Assembly (NCBI RefSeq): GCF_017315755.1
Contig: NZ_JAFLRJ010000018.1
Coordinates: 1-44,981 of the forward strand
Direction: 5' to 3'
Length of the DNA: 44,981 nucleotides
Source of the DNA: Streptomyces beijiangensis
GTDB taxonomy: Bacteria > Actinomycetota > Actinomycetes > Streptomycetales > Streptomycetaceae
The notes under the pieces are model-generated. The model saw nothing but the letters and a program-made list of their open reading frames with translations, did not search any database and had not been told where the DNA came from. This document shows, piece by piece, positions 1 through 7,545 of this stretch (position 1 is the first letter of the stretch; each line of letters opens with the position of its first letter). The position numbers and the translations under genes are program-made.

Positions 1-1116
1 GACATCGGTCTCGGCGTGCCGGGGATCCCCGCGCCCCAACACGGCACGCCGCTCTCGGGGTTCGTGGAGCGGGCCGCCGCGCTGTGGCGCTCCGACGAGC
101 AGCAGCGTCCGCACATACTGGGTGCGCCAGCGGTCACGGGTACGCCCGCCGTACTGCCGGTGTGGGAGTGGGAGAACCCGCCGGAGGACGTGGACGTCTC
201 CCGCAGCGGCCAGACGCGGGTGAGCCTCGCCGACACCGAGACACTCCGCGCGGCCCGCGCCCACTACGAGCAGATGTACCGCAAGGCGGGCGGCATCGCG
301 ACGCGCGCCCGTATCGTCGGCTTCCTCAACAACGAGACCGCGCCGCTGCTGCGCGGCAGCTACACCGACGCGACAGGGCGCCAACTGCACCGCGCCACGG
401 GCGGGTTGGTGGCCATCGCGGGGATCTGTGCGTACGACTCCAACGCCCAGGGCCTCGCCCAGCGCTACTTCCATCAGGCGCTGCGCCTGGCCAAGGCCAG
501 CGGGGACCGCGGGCTCGGTGCGTATGTCGTGGCCCTGCTGGTCAACCAGACGCTGTTCATGAAGGAATACCGCCAGGCCGTGGCCTTTGCCGAGGCGGCG
601 CTGCGAGCTGCGGGCAAGGAGCTGACGCCGGCGCTGGCGACCGATCTCCACGCGATGCAGGCGAAGGCCTACGCCTATCTCGGCGACAGCAGCAACGCCC
701 TGGCGTGCATCAGGCGTGCGGAGGCGGCCGCCGAGCGCATCAGCACCAGTGCGGAACCGGATGAGACCGGCTACGTCCAGCCGGGTCTGGTCAATGTGCA
801 GGTGGCGGAGGCGCTGCTCAGACTCGGTGACCTGCCGGCTGCGCGGGAACAGGCCGCCGCGGCGGCCGGCGCTCCCGCACACGACCGGGGTCGGGTCCAC
901 CGGCTGGCGATGCTCGCCCAGATCGAACTGCGCCAGGGGGAGGCTGACAGGGCCGTGGCCACCGCTGTCGAAATGGCCGAGGCGGCCCGGGGGATGGAGT
1001 CGCAGCGGCTCAGGGACCGGCTGCGTGTGGTCCGGAATCATCTGGCCGCGAGCGGATTCGCACAGGCCGATGAGGCCGCTGCACTCATCGACAGGGCTTT
1101 GCGCGTTCCCCTGTGA
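1..1116 (+). CDS. TPR-type regulatory protein, C-terminal part (5' end outside the window)
   Basis: The reading frame is open from the first base, so the gene begins upstream and only its last 371 codons are present. The visible part has a region rich in Trp and Pro, then alpha-helical repeats rich in Ala and Leu (paired helices such as those around nt 430-720), which read as tetratricopeptide-like repeats. The style matches large Streptomyces TPR regulators of the NsdA type, which carry an N-terminal helix-turn-helix. That N-terminus is not visible, so DNA binding is inferred from the family only. A Nudix gene follows 51 bases downstream on the same strand. The exact family name is uncertain. 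Confidence 0.75.
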   Translation, partial: DIGLGVPGIPAPQHGTPLSGFVERAAALWRSDEQQRPHILGAPAVTGTPAVLPVWEWENPPEDVDVSRSGQTRVSLADTETLRAARAHYEQMYRKAGGIATRARIVGFLNNETAPLLRGSYTDATGRQLHRATGGLVAIAGICAYDSNAQGLAQRYFHQALRLAKASGDRGLGAYVVALLVNQTLFMKEYRQAVAFAEAALRAAGKELTPALATDLHAMQAKAYAYLGDSSNALACIRRAEAAAERISTSAEPDETGYVQPGLVNVQVAEALLRLGDLPAAREQAAAAAGAPAHDRGRVHRLAMLAQIELRQGEADRAVATAVEMAEAARGMESQRLRDRLRVVRNHLAASGFAQADEAAALIDRALRVPL

Positions 1117-1167
1117 CCGTGCTCCTGCTGCGATGTTGCCATCTACTTGTCGGAAGGTGGCAGAAAC

Positions 1168-1698
1168 GTGCAGTGGACGAACTTAAGCGAACAGACTGTG
1201 TACAAGAACCGCTGGTTCCGGGTCAACCTGGCGGACGTCGAACTCCCCGACGGCCGCCACCTCGACCACTTCGTCATACGGCTGCGGCCGGTGGCCGTGG
1301 CGACCGTCGTCAACGAGGCCAACGAGGTGCTGCTGCTCTGGCGCCATCGCTTCATCACCGACAGCTGGGGCTGGGAACTCGCGGCCGGCGTCGTCGAGGA
1401 CGGTGAGGACGTCGCGGTGGCCGCGGCCCGCGAGATGGAGGAGGAGACCGGCTGGCGGCCGGGCCCCCTCCAGCACCTGCTGACCGTCGAGCCGTCCAAC
1501 GGACTGACCGACGCCCGGCACCATCTCTACTGGTCGGACCAGGGGACGTACATCGGTCATCCCGAGGACGACTTCGAGTCCTCGCGCCGCGAATGGGTCC
1601 CGCTGAAGCTGGTCCCGGACATGATCGCCCGCGGTGAGGTACCGGCCTCCAACATGGCTGCCGGACTGCTGATGCTGCACCATCTGCGGCTCGGCTGA
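1168..1698 (+). CDS. Nudix hydrolase
   Basis: Hydrolyses a nucleoside diphosphate linked to another moiety; the substrate cannot be told from sequence. A complete Nudix box (GX5EX7REUXEEXGU) is present, beginning GVVEDGE and ending REMEEETGW, encoded near nt 1387-1455. The upstream TTG at 1147 would give 183 residues. I prefer the GTG at 1168 (176 residues) because a strong Shine-Dalgarno run, GGAAGGTGG, lies at 1152-1160, seven bases before it. The layout resembles ADP-sugar pyrophosphatase-type Nudix proteins (a beta-strand region, the box, then a C-terminal helical region). It follows the TPR regulator closely and may be co-transcribed with it. Confidence 0.9.
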   Translation: MQWTNLSEQTVYKNRWFRVNLADVELPDGRHLDHFVIRLRPVAVATVVNEANEVLLLWRHRFITDSWGWELAAGVVEDGEDVAVAAAREMEEETGWRPGPLQHLLTVEPSNGLTDARHHLYWSDQGTYIGHPEDDFESSRREWVPLKLVPDMIARGEVPASNMAAGLLMLHHLRLG

Positions 1699-1717
1699 GC
1701 GCTGAGCCTGTCGGCTG

Positions 1718-1948
1718 GGGCGTGTTGTGAAAGCAGCGTCGTCCGCCCGAAGGGCGGGCCGCGCGGCGTCAGGTGCACCGCACTCGCTTCGCTCGCTCCG
1801 TCTCGGCTCATTCCTTCATTCTCCGGATGCCGAGCGCTCTCTGCGTGCCGGCCGGAAGCCCTCGTAGTGGACTGCTTGGGCTCTCGGCCGGTGCGGCGAG
1901 AGTGCGTGCATGGCGTCGCGTGGCAGACGGGACTTTCACAACACGCCC
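1718..1948. mobile_element. MITE-like non-autonomous element with 16-bp terminal inverted repeats
   Basis: The 231-bp segment is bounded by perfect 16-bp inverted repeats, GGGCGTGTTGTGAAAG at 1718-1733 and its reverse complement at 1933-1948. The interior carries no convincing gene and is rich in short GC palindromes. It lies in the gap between convergent genes. The right flank begins TA, as expected for an element inserting at TA or TNA; the left flank (CTG) does not match, so a target duplication cannot be shown. Its right end supplies the last base of the stop codon of the minus-strand small membrane protein gene. Assignment to an IS5-like family is an inference from the style of the ends. 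Confidence 0.65.
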
Positions 1949-2205
1949 TAGTGCCCGAGGGCCTGCCAGACCGCCACCGCCAGTGCGCCGACGGCGGCCA
2001 GGACGGCTACCGTGGGCAGTGGCCAGCGGGTGTGCTCCAGGGTGCTGATGCGTACGGTCAGATCGGTCAGGTCCTTGTCGATCTGACCGTCGCGCTGACT
2101 GAGCAGGGCGAGCCGGCCGTCGATCTTGGCGAGACCGACGTCGAGGCTGCGGTGCAGCTCGGCGAATTCTTCGACGACCACGGGAAGGTCGGGGTCGGAG
2201 GACAC
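1948..2205 (-). CDS. Small protein with a C-terminal membrane anchor
   Basis: An 85-residue protein with an acidic, helical N-terminal part that looks like a short coiled coil (heptads of Leu, Val and Ile around residues 10-55) and one hydrophobic segment at the C-terminus ending WQALGH. The GTG at 2205 is chosen because AAAGGGAG lies just upstream on the minus strand; the longer frame to 2310 has poor coding character. The orientation suggests a tail-anchored protein with a cytoplasmic coiled coil. The stop codon TAG uses the outermost G of the adjacent MITE-like element, so the natural C-terminus may have been altered by the insertion. Function unknown. Confidence 0.6.
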   Translation of the reverse strand: MSSDPDLPVVVEEFAELHRSLDVGLAKIDGRLALLSQRDGQIDKDLTDLTVRISTLEHTRWPLPTVAVLAAVGALAVAVWQALGH

Positions 2206-2250
2206 GGTTCCGCTCCCTTTCTCTCTGAGGAGGGCCGGAACCGAGTCAAC

Positions 2251-2270
2251 TCGCCTTGTGCACAAGGCGA
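2251..2270. promoter_or_regulatory. 20-bp perfect palindrome upstream of the small membrane protein gene
   Basis: TCGCCTTGTGCACAAGGCGA is its own reverse complement. It sits 46 bases upstream of the GTG at 2205 and downstream of the dehydrogenase gene on the same strand. It could be an operator for the small gene, or a transcript hairpin with a short loop. Confidence 0.4.
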
Positions 2271-2280
2271 CAGGCAGTGC

Positions 2281-2306
2281 GCGGGGCATATGCGAGCACG
2301 CCCCGC
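2281..2306 (-). terminator. Hairpin after the 3-hydroxybutyryl-CoA dehydrogenase gene
   Basis: GCGGGGC at 2281-2287 pairs with GCCCCGC at 2300-2306 around a 12-base loop. It starts 14 bases past the dehydrogenase stop on the minus strand. There is no T-tract, which is usual for actinomycete terminators. Confidence 0.4.
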
Positions 2307-2320
2307 ACACTCCGTGCGAA

Positions 2321-3193
2321 TCAGGAGTACGGGTAGAAGCCAGAGCCCGTCTTGCGGCCGAGACGACCCGCGTCCACCATCCGCTGCAGCAGCGGGGGAG
2401 CGGCGTACAGCGGCTCCTTGAATTCGGCGTACATCGAGTCAGCGACCGAGGCCACCGTGTCCAGGCCGATCAGGTCCGCGAGCTTCAGCGGGCCCATCGG
2501 GTGGGCGCAGCCCATCTCCATGCCGTTGTCGATGTCCTCGCGGCTGGCGATTCCCGACTCGAACATCCGGATCGCGGAAAGCAGATACGGAATGAGCAGC
2601 GCGTTGACCACGAAGCCCGAGCGGTCCTGCGCGCGGATCGCGTGCTTGCCCAGGACGTTCTGCACCAGCGCCTCGGAGCGCTTCACCGTCTCGTCGGACG
2701 TGGTCAGCGCCGGGATCAGCTCGACGAGCTGCTGGACCGGAGCCGGGTTGAAGAAGTGGATGCCCATGACCTGGTCGGGACGGGAGGTCGCGACCGCCAG
2801 CTTCACCAGCGGGATGGACGAGGTGTTGGAGGCGAGGATCGCGTCCGGGCGGGTCACCACCTGGTCGAGGACCTGGAAGATCTCATTCTTGACCTGCTCG
2901 TTCTCCACGACGGCCTCGATGACGAGATCGCGGTCGGCGAACTCCCCGAGGTCGGTGGTGAAGCTGAGGCGGGCGAGCGTGGCGTCGCGCTCCTCCTCGG
3001 TGATCTTGCCGCGCTCGGCGGCCTTCGAGAGGGAGTTGTGCAGCCGGGTACGGCCGATCTCCAGGGCCTCGCCGGTGGTCTCGGCGACCATCACTTCGAG
3101 GCCGCTGCGCGCGCACACCTCCGCGATGCCCGCGCCCATCTGGCCACAGCCCACCACTCCGACACGAGTGATGTCCGTCAGCGAGTCCGTCAC
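2321..3193 (-). CDS. 3-hydroxybutyryl-CoA dehydrogenase
   Basis: Cytoplasmic NAD(P)-dependent oxidoreductase that interconverts 3-hydroxybutyryl-CoA and acetoacetyl-CoA, used in butyrate/beta-oxidation and polyhydroxybutyrate-type metabolism. The 290-residue length fits the single-domain bacterial family (FadB2/Hbd). A Rossmann motif GVVGCGQMG lies at residues 12-20. SNTSS is near residue 122, the catalytic-His region GIHFFNPAPV includes H146, and the C-terminal domain ends GRKTGSGFYPY, as is typical. The GTG at 3193 is chosen over a longer frame because GGAAGG lies six bases upstream and the Rossmann fold starts soon after. Closest relatives in actinomycetes are annotated fadB2 or hbdA; the exact physiological direction is not known. 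Confidence 0.93.
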   Translation of the reverse strand: MTDSLTDITRVGVVGCGQMGAGIAEVCARSGLEVMVAETTGEALEIGRTRLHNSLSKAAERGKITEEERDATLARLSFTTDLGEFADRDLVIEAVVENEQVKNEIFQVLDQVVTRPDAILASNTSSIPLVKLAVATSRPDQVMGIHFFNPAPVQQLVELIPALTTSDETVKRSEALVQNVLGKHAIRAQDRSGFVVNALLIPYLLSAIRMFESGIASREDIDNGMEMGCAHPMGPLKLADLIGLDTVASVADSMYAEFKEPLYAAPPLLQRMVDAGRLGRKTGSGFYPYS

Positions 3194-3329
3194 ATCCAGC
3201 CTTCCGCAGATCTGTCCGGACGAGTCCCCCGTATGATTCCGGCGCCCGTCCCGGCCCTTGACGTTACTCCTGACCTGCGGGTGAATGGCGTGTCGGGTTA
3301 ACAATCGCTTACTGAGCAGGGGGCGACGC

Positions 3330-4535
3330 ATGAGGTCTGTCAGCCGAAGAGGACTGGTGGCGGGGGCGGCCGCGGTGGTGTCGGCCCTGGTGCTGCCGGG
3401 TGAGGCCGTCGCCCGACCGCTTCCTTCGCACCGCGAGATGCGCGGGATGTGGATCGCGACCGTCGCCAACCGGGACTGGCCCTCAGTGGCGGGACTCACA
3501 GCGGCGCAGCAGCGCGAGGAGCTCATCGCGTACCTCGACACGGCGGTGAAGCGGAAGCTGACCGCCGTGATCCTCCAGGTCAGGCCGACCGCCGACGCCC
3601 TCTGGCCCTCGCCGTACGAGCCCTGGGCCCAGTACCTCACCGGGGTGCAGGGCCAGGACCCGGGCTGGGACCCGCTGGGCACCGCGGTGAAGGAGGCCCA
3701 CCGGCGCGGGCTCGAGCTGCACGCCTGGTTCAATCCGTACCGCGTCGCCAACCACACCGACCCCTCACGGCTGGCGCCCGGGCACCCGGCGCGCGTCCAC
3801 CCGGACTGGGTCCTTCCGTACGGCGGGAAGCTCTACTACAACCCCGGTCTGCCCGAGGTCCGGCGCTTCGTGCAGGACGCGATGCTCGATGCCGTACGCC
3901 GCTACGACATCGACGCCGTCCACTGGGACGACTACTTCTACCCGTATCCCGTGGCCGGGCAGACCTTCGCCGACGACGACGCGTACCGGCGCTACGGCGC
4001 GGGCTTCGCCGACAAGGCGGCCTGGCGGCGGGACAACACGGACCGGCTGGTGCACGAGACGGCCGCCCGCATCAAGAAGATCAAGCCGCGGGTGCGCTTC
4101 GGGATAAGCCCCTTCGGCGTGTGGCGCAACCAGGCGACCGACCCCGCCGGGTCGGCCACGACCGCCGGCGTGCAGACCTACGACGATCTGCACGCGGACA
4201 CCCGTAAATGGGTCAGGGAAGGCTGGATCGACTACATCTGCCCGCAGGTGTACTGGAACATCGGCTTCGCTGCGGCGGACTACGCGGCGCTGGTGCCCTG
4301 GTGGGACGGTGTCGTACGGGGCACGGGCGTCGACCTGTACATCGGCGAGGCCCTGTACAAGGCGGGCGACCCGGCCCAGCCCGCGCCGTGGCAGGACCCG
4401 GCCGAGCTGTCGCGCCACCTCACCTTCGCCCACGGCTGCCGCCAGGTGCGCGGCCATGTCTTCTTCTCCGGCAAGGAGGTCGCCACGGACGCGACCGGCG
4501 CGATGGCCAGGGTGGTGGCCGACCACTACGCCTAA
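3330..4535 (+). CDS. Exported glycoside hydrolase-like protein, GHL10/YngK family
   Basis: A 401-residue secreted protein. The N-terminus carries a twin-arginine-type signal (SRRGLVAG, then a hydrophobic stretch to about residue 28), so export by Tat is likely. The mature part opens with REMRGMWIATVANRDWPS, the hallmark of the family-10-like glycoside hydrolases (GHL10, Pfam PF02638), a TIM-barrel fold. HWDDYFYP and YICPQVYW follow and carry candidate catalytic acids. Members are proposed to act on cell-wall or other polysaccharides; the substrate here is unknown. The ATG at 3330 follows a GCAGGGGGC ribosome-binding region. The stop overlaps that of the convergent EamA gene by four bases (CTAA at 4532-4535). 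Confidence 0.85.
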   Translation: MRSVSRRGLVAGAAAVVSALVLPGEAVARPLPSHREMRGMWIATVANRDWPSVAGLTAAQQREELIAYLDTAVKRKLTAVILQVRPTADALWPSPYEPWAQYLTGVQGQDPGWDPLGTAVKEAHRRGLELHAWFNPYRVANHTDPSRLAPGHPARVHPDWVLPYGGKLYYNPGLPEVRRFVQDAMLDAVRRYDIDAVHWDDYFYPYPVAGQTFADDDAYRRYGAGFADKAAWRRDNTDRLVHETAARIKKIKPRVRFGISPFGVWRNQATDPAGSATTAGVQTYDDLHADTRKWVREGWIDYICPQVYWNIGFAAADYAALVPWWDGVVRGTGVDLYIGEALYKAGDPAQPAPWQDPAELSRHLTFAHGCRQVRGHVFFSGKEVATDATGAMARVVADHYA

Positions 4536-4723
4536 CTGGTCTCGCGGTGCTGCACCACGGAGTCGGGGCCCGGTGACATCAGGGCCTCGTGGCCGTCCTC
4601 GAAGCGCACACGGTACGGAGGCAGCCCGCCGGTCCCCAGCACTTCGACGATCTCCGCGATCCTGTCCTGCTGTCCGACGGTCCTGCCATGCACCAGCAGA
4701 TGGTCCCCCACGCTTGCTTGCAT
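4532..4723 (-). CDS. DUF1918 small protein, possible separate product from an internal start
   Basis: The last 63 residues of the permease frame match the whole length of stand-alone DUF1918 proteins, beginning exactly at an in-frame ATG (4723). On the minus strand the hexamer TAGAAT (4731-4736) ends seven bases before this ATG, the geometry of a leaderless actinomycete promoter, and no Shine-Dalgarno is present. A separate short transcript is therefore plausible in addition to, or instead of, the fusion protein. DUF1918 is a small beta-barrel-like domain of unknown function. Confidence 0.5.
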   Translation of the reverse strand: MQASVGDHLLVHGRTVGQQDRIAEIVEVLGTGGLPPYRVRFEDGHEALMSPGPDSVVQHRETS

Positions 4724-5644
4724 GGGATCAATTCTACGACTGGCAGCGGGAGTTGAAGCCCGCTGCGTCACGGCGATGCACACCAGAACGGCCCCCGCCG
4801 CCACCGGCGCGGCGGGGGAGAGGTGCTCCCTGAGCAGTGCCACCGACCAGACGAGCGTCAGCAGGGGCTGGGCGAGCTGGAGTTGACTGGCCTTGGCGAC
4901 GCCGATGTCCGCCATGGCCCGGTACCAGATGACCAGTCCGAGGAACTGGGCCCCCACCGCTACCCAGAGCAGGCCCGCGACGCTGTGGACCGTGAGATGC
5001 ACCGGTTCGACGGACAGGGCGAAAGCCGCTGCCGGAACGGCGACCGGCAGGCACAGCACCAGGGTCCAGCCGATCACCTGCCAGCCGGGCATCTCCCGTG
5101 CCAGCCGCCCGCCTTCGGTGTAACCGGCCGCGCACACCAGGAGTGCGGCGAAGAGGAAGCCGTCCCCGGCGGACAGCGCGCCACCGGACTGCTGCACGGT
5201 GAACGCGATCACCACGGCGGCCCCGGTCAGGGCGGCCGCCCAGAAGGTCCGCGAGGGCCGCGCCCCGGTCCGTACGGCGGCGAAGACGGCCGTGGTCAGC
5301 GGGAGCAGGCCCACCACCACGGCGGCATGGGAGGTGGTCGACGTCTGCAGCGCGAGCGTGGTGAGCAACGGGAAACCGGCGACCACGCCCAGTGCCACCA
5401 CCGCGAGCCCCGCCCAGTGGCGGCGAGGGGGGAAGGGGGCCCGGCAGGCGATCAGTGCGGCGCCCGCGACCAGCGCGGCGAGCACGCACCGTACGGTCAC
5501 CAGCGACCAGGGGCCGAAGCCTTCCAGGCCCCAGGCCGTCGCGGGGAAGGTGAGGGAGAAGGTGACGACAGCCAGGGCGGCCAGGAGGGTTCCCGAGCTG
5601 ACCGCTATCGAGCCGGAGTGAGTAGCGCTATTCTCTGCTGTCAT
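4532..5644 (-). CDS. EamA/DMT-family permease fused to a C-terminal DUF1918 domain
   Basis: Residues 1 to about 290 are a drug/metabolite transporter: ten hydrophobic segments in two EamA repeats, including SLTFPATAWGLEGFGP and a closing segment near AVLVCIAVTQ. The reading frame does not stop there. It continues through a short linker into a 63-residue DUF1918 domain starting MQASVGDHLLVHG, which elsewhere is a free-standing small soluble protein. The start ATG (5642-5644) overlaps the ATG of the divergent MocR-type regulator by two bases, a layout typical of a transporter controlled by its neighbour. A genuine fusion and two separately translated genes are both possible. Confidence 0.85.
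   Translation of the reverse strand: MTAENSATHSGSIAVSSGTLLAALAVVTFSLTFPATAWGLEGFGPWSLVTVRCVLAALVAGAALIACRAPFPPRRHWAGLAVVALGVVAGFPLLTTLALQTSTTSHAAVVVGLLPLTTAVFAAVRTGARPSRTFWAAALTGAAVVIAFTVQQSGGALSAGDGFLFAALLVCAAGYTEGGRLAREMPGWQVIGWTLVLCLPVAVPAAAFALSVEPVHLTVHSVAGLLWVAVGAQFLGLVIWYRAMADIGVAKASQLQLAQPLLTLVWSVALLREHLSPAAPVAAGAVLVCIAVTQRASTPAASRRIDPMQASVGDHLLVHGRTVGQQDRIAEIVEVLGTGGLPPYRVRFEDGHEALMSPGPDSVVQHRETS
4731..4736 (-). promoter_or_regulatory. -10-like hexamer for leaderless transcription of DUF1918
   Basis: TAGAAT on the minus strand, seven bases before the ATG at 4723, lies inside the permease reading frame. The -35 match is weak (TTCAAC-like, about 15 bases upstream). Confidence 0.45.
5629..5634 (+). 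promoter_or_regulatory. -10-like element for the MocR-type regulator gene
   Basis: TATTCT lies eight bases before the ATG at 5643, with no ribosome-binding site between. It falls inside the first codons of the divergent permease, so the regulator promoter is within the permease coding sequence. Confidence 0.45.
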
Positions 5645-7079
5645 GCATGAGCGTAGCAGTGTGGCTGATCTGGTGAAATCCCTGCGGGACGAGCTGAACC
5701 GCTATCCAGTGGATGGAAAACTGCCGTCGAGCCGCGTCATGGTGGAGCACTACCGGGTCAGCCCGGTGACCGTCTCGCGCGCCCTCGCCCAGCTGGCCGC
5801 CGAGGGGCTGGTCGTCACCCGCCCCGGCGCCGGCGCCTACCGTGCCGAGCCCCGCGCCCGGCCCGCCGAGTCCGGCGACACCTCCTGGCAGGAGGTCGCA
5901 CTCGGTGTGGAGGGCGCCACTGGCGCCACCCCGCGAACGGTCGACGCCTCGGGTGTACTGGTCTCGCTCGCCACCCCCGCACCGGGCGTCATCGAGTTCA
6001 ACAGCGGCTATCTGCACAGCTCGCTCCAGCCCGAACAAGCGATGGCCGCTGCCCTCGCGCGCGCCGGACGCCGTCCCGGCGCCTGGGGACGGCCGCCGAC
6101 GGACGGACTCCCCGAGCTCCGCGAATGGTTCGCGCGCGGGATCGGCGGCATGATCACCGCGGCGGAGGTGCTGGTCACCTCGGGCGGCCAGAGCGCACTC
6201 ACCACCGCGCTGCGCGCCGTCGCCCCGCCCGGCGCCTCTGTCCTCGTCGAATCGCCCACCTACCCGGGCATGCTGGCCATCGCCCGCGCTGCCGGGCTTC
6301 ACCCGGTGCCCGTCCCGGTGGACCGCGACGGTGTACGCCCCGAACTCCTCGCCGCCGCTTTCAAGGCCACCGGCGCCCGCGCGTTCGTCTGCCAGCCGCT
6401 CTTCCAGAACCCGACCGGCGCCGTGCTCTCCGACGAGCGCCGCCCCGAAGTCCTGCGCATCGCCCGCGAGGCCGGGGCCTTCGTCATCGAGGACGATTTC
6501 GTACGCCGGCTGGTCCACGAGGACGCGGGTCCGCTGCCGCGCCCGCTCGCCACCGACGACCGCGACGGCACTGTGATCCACGTCTGCTCGCTCACCAAGG
6601 CGACCTCGCCGAGCCTGCGGATCGGCATCCTGGCCGCCCGTGGACCCGTACTCGAGCGGATGCGCGCCATCCAGATCGTGGACAGCTTCTTCGTGCCGCG
6701 CCCGCTCCAGGAGGCCACCCTCGAACTCGTCGGCTCACCCGCCTGGAACCGCCATCTGCGCCGGGTGTCGGTCGAGTTGAGGAAGCGCCGCGACACCCTG
6801 ACCACCTCCCTGAGCCTGAACCTCCCCGAACTCGCCCTGCCGCACATCCCCTCCGGCGGCTACCACCTCTGGCTCCGCCTCCCCGACGGCACCGACGAGG
6901 CCGCCCTCACCTCTGCCGCCCTTCGTGCGGGCGTCTCGGTCACACCCGGCCGCCCGTACTTCTCCGCCGAGCCACCCGCACCGCATCTGCGGGTGAGCTT
7001 CGCGGGCGTATCGGGCCCCGCCGAGATCATCGAGGGGGTGCGCAGGCTCCGTACCGCCTGCGACGAGGTGCTCGGATAG
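5643..7079 (+). CDS. MocR-family regulator (GntR winged helix fused to an aminotransferase-like domain)
   Basis: A 478-residue PLP-dependent transcription regulator. Residues 1-70 are a GntR winged helix (SSRVMVEHYRVSPVTVSRAL, then LVVTRPGAGAY). From about residue 100 it is a fold-type I aminotransferase domain with NPTGAVLS, EDDFVRRL and the PLP-binding Lys319 in SLTKATSPSLR. Proteins of this type sense an amino-acid-like ligand through PLP rather than catalyse transamination. It is divergent from, and overlaps, the EamA permease, which is its likely target. TATTCT at 5629-5634 lies eight bases before the ATG and there is no Shine-Dalgarno, so the mRNA is probably leaderless. Confidence 0.9.
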   Translation: MHERSSVADLVKSLRDELNRYPVDGKLPSSRVMVEHYRVSPVTVSRALAQLAAEGLVVTRPGAGAYRAEPRARPAESGDTSWQEVALGVEGATGATPRTVDASGVLVSLATPAPGVIEFNSGYLHSSLQPEQAMAAALARAGRRPGAWGRPPTDGLPELREWFARGIGGMITAAEVLVTSGGQSALTTALRAVAPPGASVLVESPTYPGMLAIARAAGLHPVPVPVDRDGVRPELLAAAFKATGARAFVCQPLFQNPTGAVLSDERRPEVLRIAREAGAFVIEDDFVRRLVHEDAGPLPRPLATDDRDGTVIHVCSLTKATSPSLRIGILAARGPVLERMRAIQIVDSFFVPRPLQEATLELVGSPAWNRHLRRVSVELRKRRDTLTTSLSLNLPELALPHIPSGGYHLWLRLPDGTDEAALTSAALRAGVSVTPGRPYFSAEPPAPHLRVSFAGVSGPAEIIEGVRRLRTACDEVLG

Positions 7080-7098
7080 CCTCCGTTAGCCTCCGTAC

Positions 7099-7530
7099 AT
7101 GAGCGAAACGACCTTCGGCGCGTACGAGATATCCGCCGACCCGGGCCGCCTGGACGCGGCCCGCATCCACCACTGGCTCTCGACCGACGCGTACTGGGCG
7201 CTCGGCCGCAGCCGCGAGAAGCAGGACTCGGCCATCGCAGGGTCGCTCAACTTCGGTGCGTACGACGCCACTTCGGGTGAGCAGATCGCCTACGCCCGGG
7301 TGGTCACCGACCACGCCACCTTCGCCTGGCTCTGCGATGTGTACGTCGACCGTCCGGCCCGCGGCACCGGCCTCGGCACCGCCCTGGTCGCCGCCGTCCG
7401 CGACCACCTGGAGCCCAGCGGGCTGCGCCGCATCCTGCTGGCGACCGCGGACGCGCACGGCGTGTACGAGAAGATCGGCTTCACGACGCTGGAGAACCCG
7501 GACAAGTGGATGGCCCTCGGAATCCAGTGA
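7099..7530 (+). CDS. GNAT-family N-acetyltransferase
   Basis: A 143-residue acetyl-CoA-dependent acyltransferase. The central strand AWLCDVYVDRPARGTGLGTAL carries the acetyl-CoA loop (Q/RxxGxG/A type: RGTGLG). The ending DAHGVYEKIGFTTLENPDKWM is typical of GNAT proteins with Tyr as the general acid. The substrate is not deducible; the closest family type is YjgM/small-molecule GNAT. TAGCCT at 7087-7092 ends six bases before the ATG, so the transcript may be leaderless. It starts 19 bases after the MocR regulator. Confidence 0.88.
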   Translation: MSETTFGAYEISADPGRLDAARIHHWLSTDAYWALGRSREKQDSAIAGSLNFGAYDATSGEQIAYARVVTDHATFAWLCDVYVDRPARGTGLGTALVAAVRDHLEPSGLRRILLATADAHGVYEKIGFTTLENPDKWMALGIQ

Positions 7531-7545
7531 CCACGTGCTGAGTGA

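Noticed and set aside
1773..2048. Plus-strand frames across the MITE-like element
   Set aside because: They are Arg/Pro-rich, cross the terminal repeat and show no start signal; the element appears non-coding.
2321..3757. A 478-residue version of the 3-hydroxybutyryl-CoA dehydrogenase
   Set aside because: The extra N-terminal part is antisense to the GHL10 hydrolase and lacks family similarity; the GTG at 3193 has a good ribosome-binding site and the normal family length.
4823..5650. Long open frames antisense to the EamA permease
   Set aside because: They are shadows of high-GC codon use on the opposite strand: Gly/Arg/Gln-rich with no ribosome-binding site or family match.
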